From Noviherbaspirillum cavernae (lineage in GTDB: Bacteria; Pseudomonadota; Gammaproteobacteria; Burkholderiales; Burkholderiaceae_D): DNA of 64,000 nt. Made by a program: the position numbers and the translations under genes. The stretch spans positions 1,240,001 through 1,304,000 of the forward strand of contig NZ_QYUN01000002.1 of the NCBI RefSeq assembly GCF_003590875.1. Reading direction: 5' to 3'. Positions 62,976 through 64,000 of the stretch are shown piece by piece. Numbering within the stretch: the stretch's first letter is position 1; every line of letters begins with the position of its first letter. Below the pieces are notes generated by a model. The model did no database searches. It saw only the letters and a program-made list of their open reading frames with translations, and was not told the origin of the DNA.

Positions 62976-64000
62976 ATGCGCATATTCATTTCGCTACTGA
63001 TCCTGCTCGCCGCCGCAATCGGTGTCGCCGTGGGAGCCCGTTTCAATCACGGCAATGTCGTGCTGTTTTACGCGCCGTATCGGGTTGACCTGTCGCTCAA
63101 TCTTTTTCTCGTTCTGCTCGTCCTGTTGTTCGTGCTGATGTACGTCATTCTCAACACGATCCGCGATGCGCAACGCATGCCACAGCGGGTCGCGGCATAT
63201 CGCAACGCAAAACGCGAGCGCGAAGGCAACCGGGCGATGCGCGATGCGCTGAAGGCCTTGTTTGAAGGCCGCTTCGGCCATGCCGAGAAAGCCGCCACCC
63301 GTGCTGCGGACAGTCCGGACAACGCCGGATTGTCCGCCTTGATCGCCGCGCGTGCCGCGCACAGACTCGGACAACCGGATCGCCGGGACGGCTGGCTGAC
63401 CAGGGTTGGCGAGGAAAGCGCATTGAAGACTGCACGCTTGATGACCACCATCGAATTGCTCACCGATGAGCGCCAGCCGGAAGCGGCGCTGGAAGCAGTG
63501 AATGAATTGCAGGGCAGCGGCACGCGGCATATCCATGCGCTGCGCCTGGCGCTGAAGGCCAATCAGCGGGCGGAAAACTGGCCGGAGGTATTGCGCCTGG
63601 TGCGCCTGCTCGACAAGCGTAATGCGATTCATCCGGCCTTGTCGCGCAAGCTGCGCGAACTGGCATATCGCGACTTGCTGTCCGATCGCGCGCACGATGC
63701 CGAGTCGATTCGCCGCGTATGGTCAACGATTCCCGCAGAAGACAGGGTGCAGCCTTTCGTTGCGGTGCTGGCGGCGGGGGCATTCAATTCAAGAGGGTTG
63801 CATGACGAAGCCCGCAATGTGATCGAGAAGGCGCTTGCCATCGAATGGGATGAGCGCCTGGTGCGCGTCTACGGCGACTCGTCTGCTCCCGAAGGTTCGC
63901 CTGCATTGCTGGCGCAGATCGAGCGCTGCGAGGAATGGTTGGCAAAACGGCCGACCGATGCTGAACTGGAACTGACGCTCGGAACGTTCTGCCTCAAGCA
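62976..64000 (+). CDS. hemY: HemY protein, N-terminal part (cut by window end)
   Basis: The frame from ATG 62976 is open to the window end (341 codons). It begins MRIFISLLILLAAAIGVAVG and has a second membrane helix in LNLFLVLLVLLFVLMYVIL near 42-60, then TPR-like helices (AMRDALKALFEGRFGHAEKA, ALIAARAAHRLGQ), the HemY_N plan. It follows hemX by 18 bases. It is the non-enzymatic proteobacterial HemY, not the protoporphyrinogen oxidase of Bacillus. Confidence 0.92.
   Translation, partial: MRIFISLLILLAAAIGVAVGARFNHGNVVLFYAPYRVDLSLNLFLVLLVLLFVLMYVILNTIRDAQRMPQRVAAYRNAKREREGNRAMRDALKALFEGRFGHAEKAATRAADSPDNAGLSALIAARAAHRLGQPDRRDGWLTRVGEESALKTARLMTTIELLTDERQPEAALEAVNELQGSGTRHIHALRLALKANQRAENWPEVLRLVRLLDKRNAIHPALSRKLRELAYRDLLSDRAHDAESIRRVWSTIPAEDRVQPFVAVLAAGAFNSRGLHDEARNVIEKALAIEWDERLVRVYGDSSAPEGSPALLAQIERCEEWLAKRPTDAELELTLGTFCLK

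Overview
The window reads as chromosomal DNA from a betaproteobacterium of the Burkholderiales, most like the Oxalobacteraceae (Herbaspirillum/Herminiimonas type); the genus is inference. Supporting features are the argH-algZ-algR-ppc-hemCDXY order, panC-scpA-DUF3460, an assimilatory sulfate operon carrying a DUF934 gene, an EarP/EF-P pair with Arg32 in EF-P, and the gene-dense, fairly GC-rich composition. It is mostly core metabolism, with one insertion sequence, one small MITE-like element and a few decayed or orphan genes.

Layout. 1-2616: end of prpD and prpE (propionate catabolism). 2778-5065: xthA and pepA. 5321-7956: lptF-lptG and a CbiX-type chelatase. 7978-14741 (minus strand): a tightly packed seven-gene sulfate assimilation operon (sulfite exporter, cysI, DUF934, cysH, cysD, cysN, SUMT) with the regulator cysB divergent at 14882. 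15916-18886: an iclR regulator divergent from a remnant of a Bug-type binding protein, an FAH-family hydrolase and a VOC protein. 18923-21498: an isolated cheZ-cheA pair. 21692-22567: an esterase. 22702-28215: a cobalamin riboswitch and btuB-btuF-btuC-btuD, ending in a divergent adenosyltransferase-like gene; a palindromic element lies between btuB and btuF.

28260-33132: panC, scpA, DUF3460, a GNAT acetyltransferase and metG on the minus strand, then gltX on the plus strand. 34541-34940: a tRNA-Ala, tRNA-Glu, tRNA-Glu cluster with promoter and terminators. 35071-36920: earP and efp. 36996-42019: an orphan CydX-like small protein, a secreted hydrolase, an IS630-family element, a winged-helix/TPR regulator and a medium-chain reductase. 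42372-47631: bactofilin, purU, an esterase, mog, darP and pmbA. 48083-52937: a TRAP transporter with two tandem binding-protein genes convergent with dctQ-dctM. 53645-64000: argH, algZ-algR, ppc and hemC-hemD-hemX-hemY (hemY runs off the end).

Several neighbourhoods form coherent pathways. Sulfate activation, APS reduction and sulfite reduction sit with SUMT, which supplies the siroheme precursor for CysI, and CbiX may insert the iron. Cobalamin uptake is one riboswitch-led transcription unit. Heme synthesis from hydroxymethylbilane onward is one overlapping operon. The most unusual points are the palindromic element that keeps the btuF frame open but displaces its signal peptide, the active-site-degenerate adenosyltransferase-like gene, the orphan CydX, and the hairpin-rich leader in front of gltX. 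I saw no defence system, CRISPR array, prophage or replication origin.
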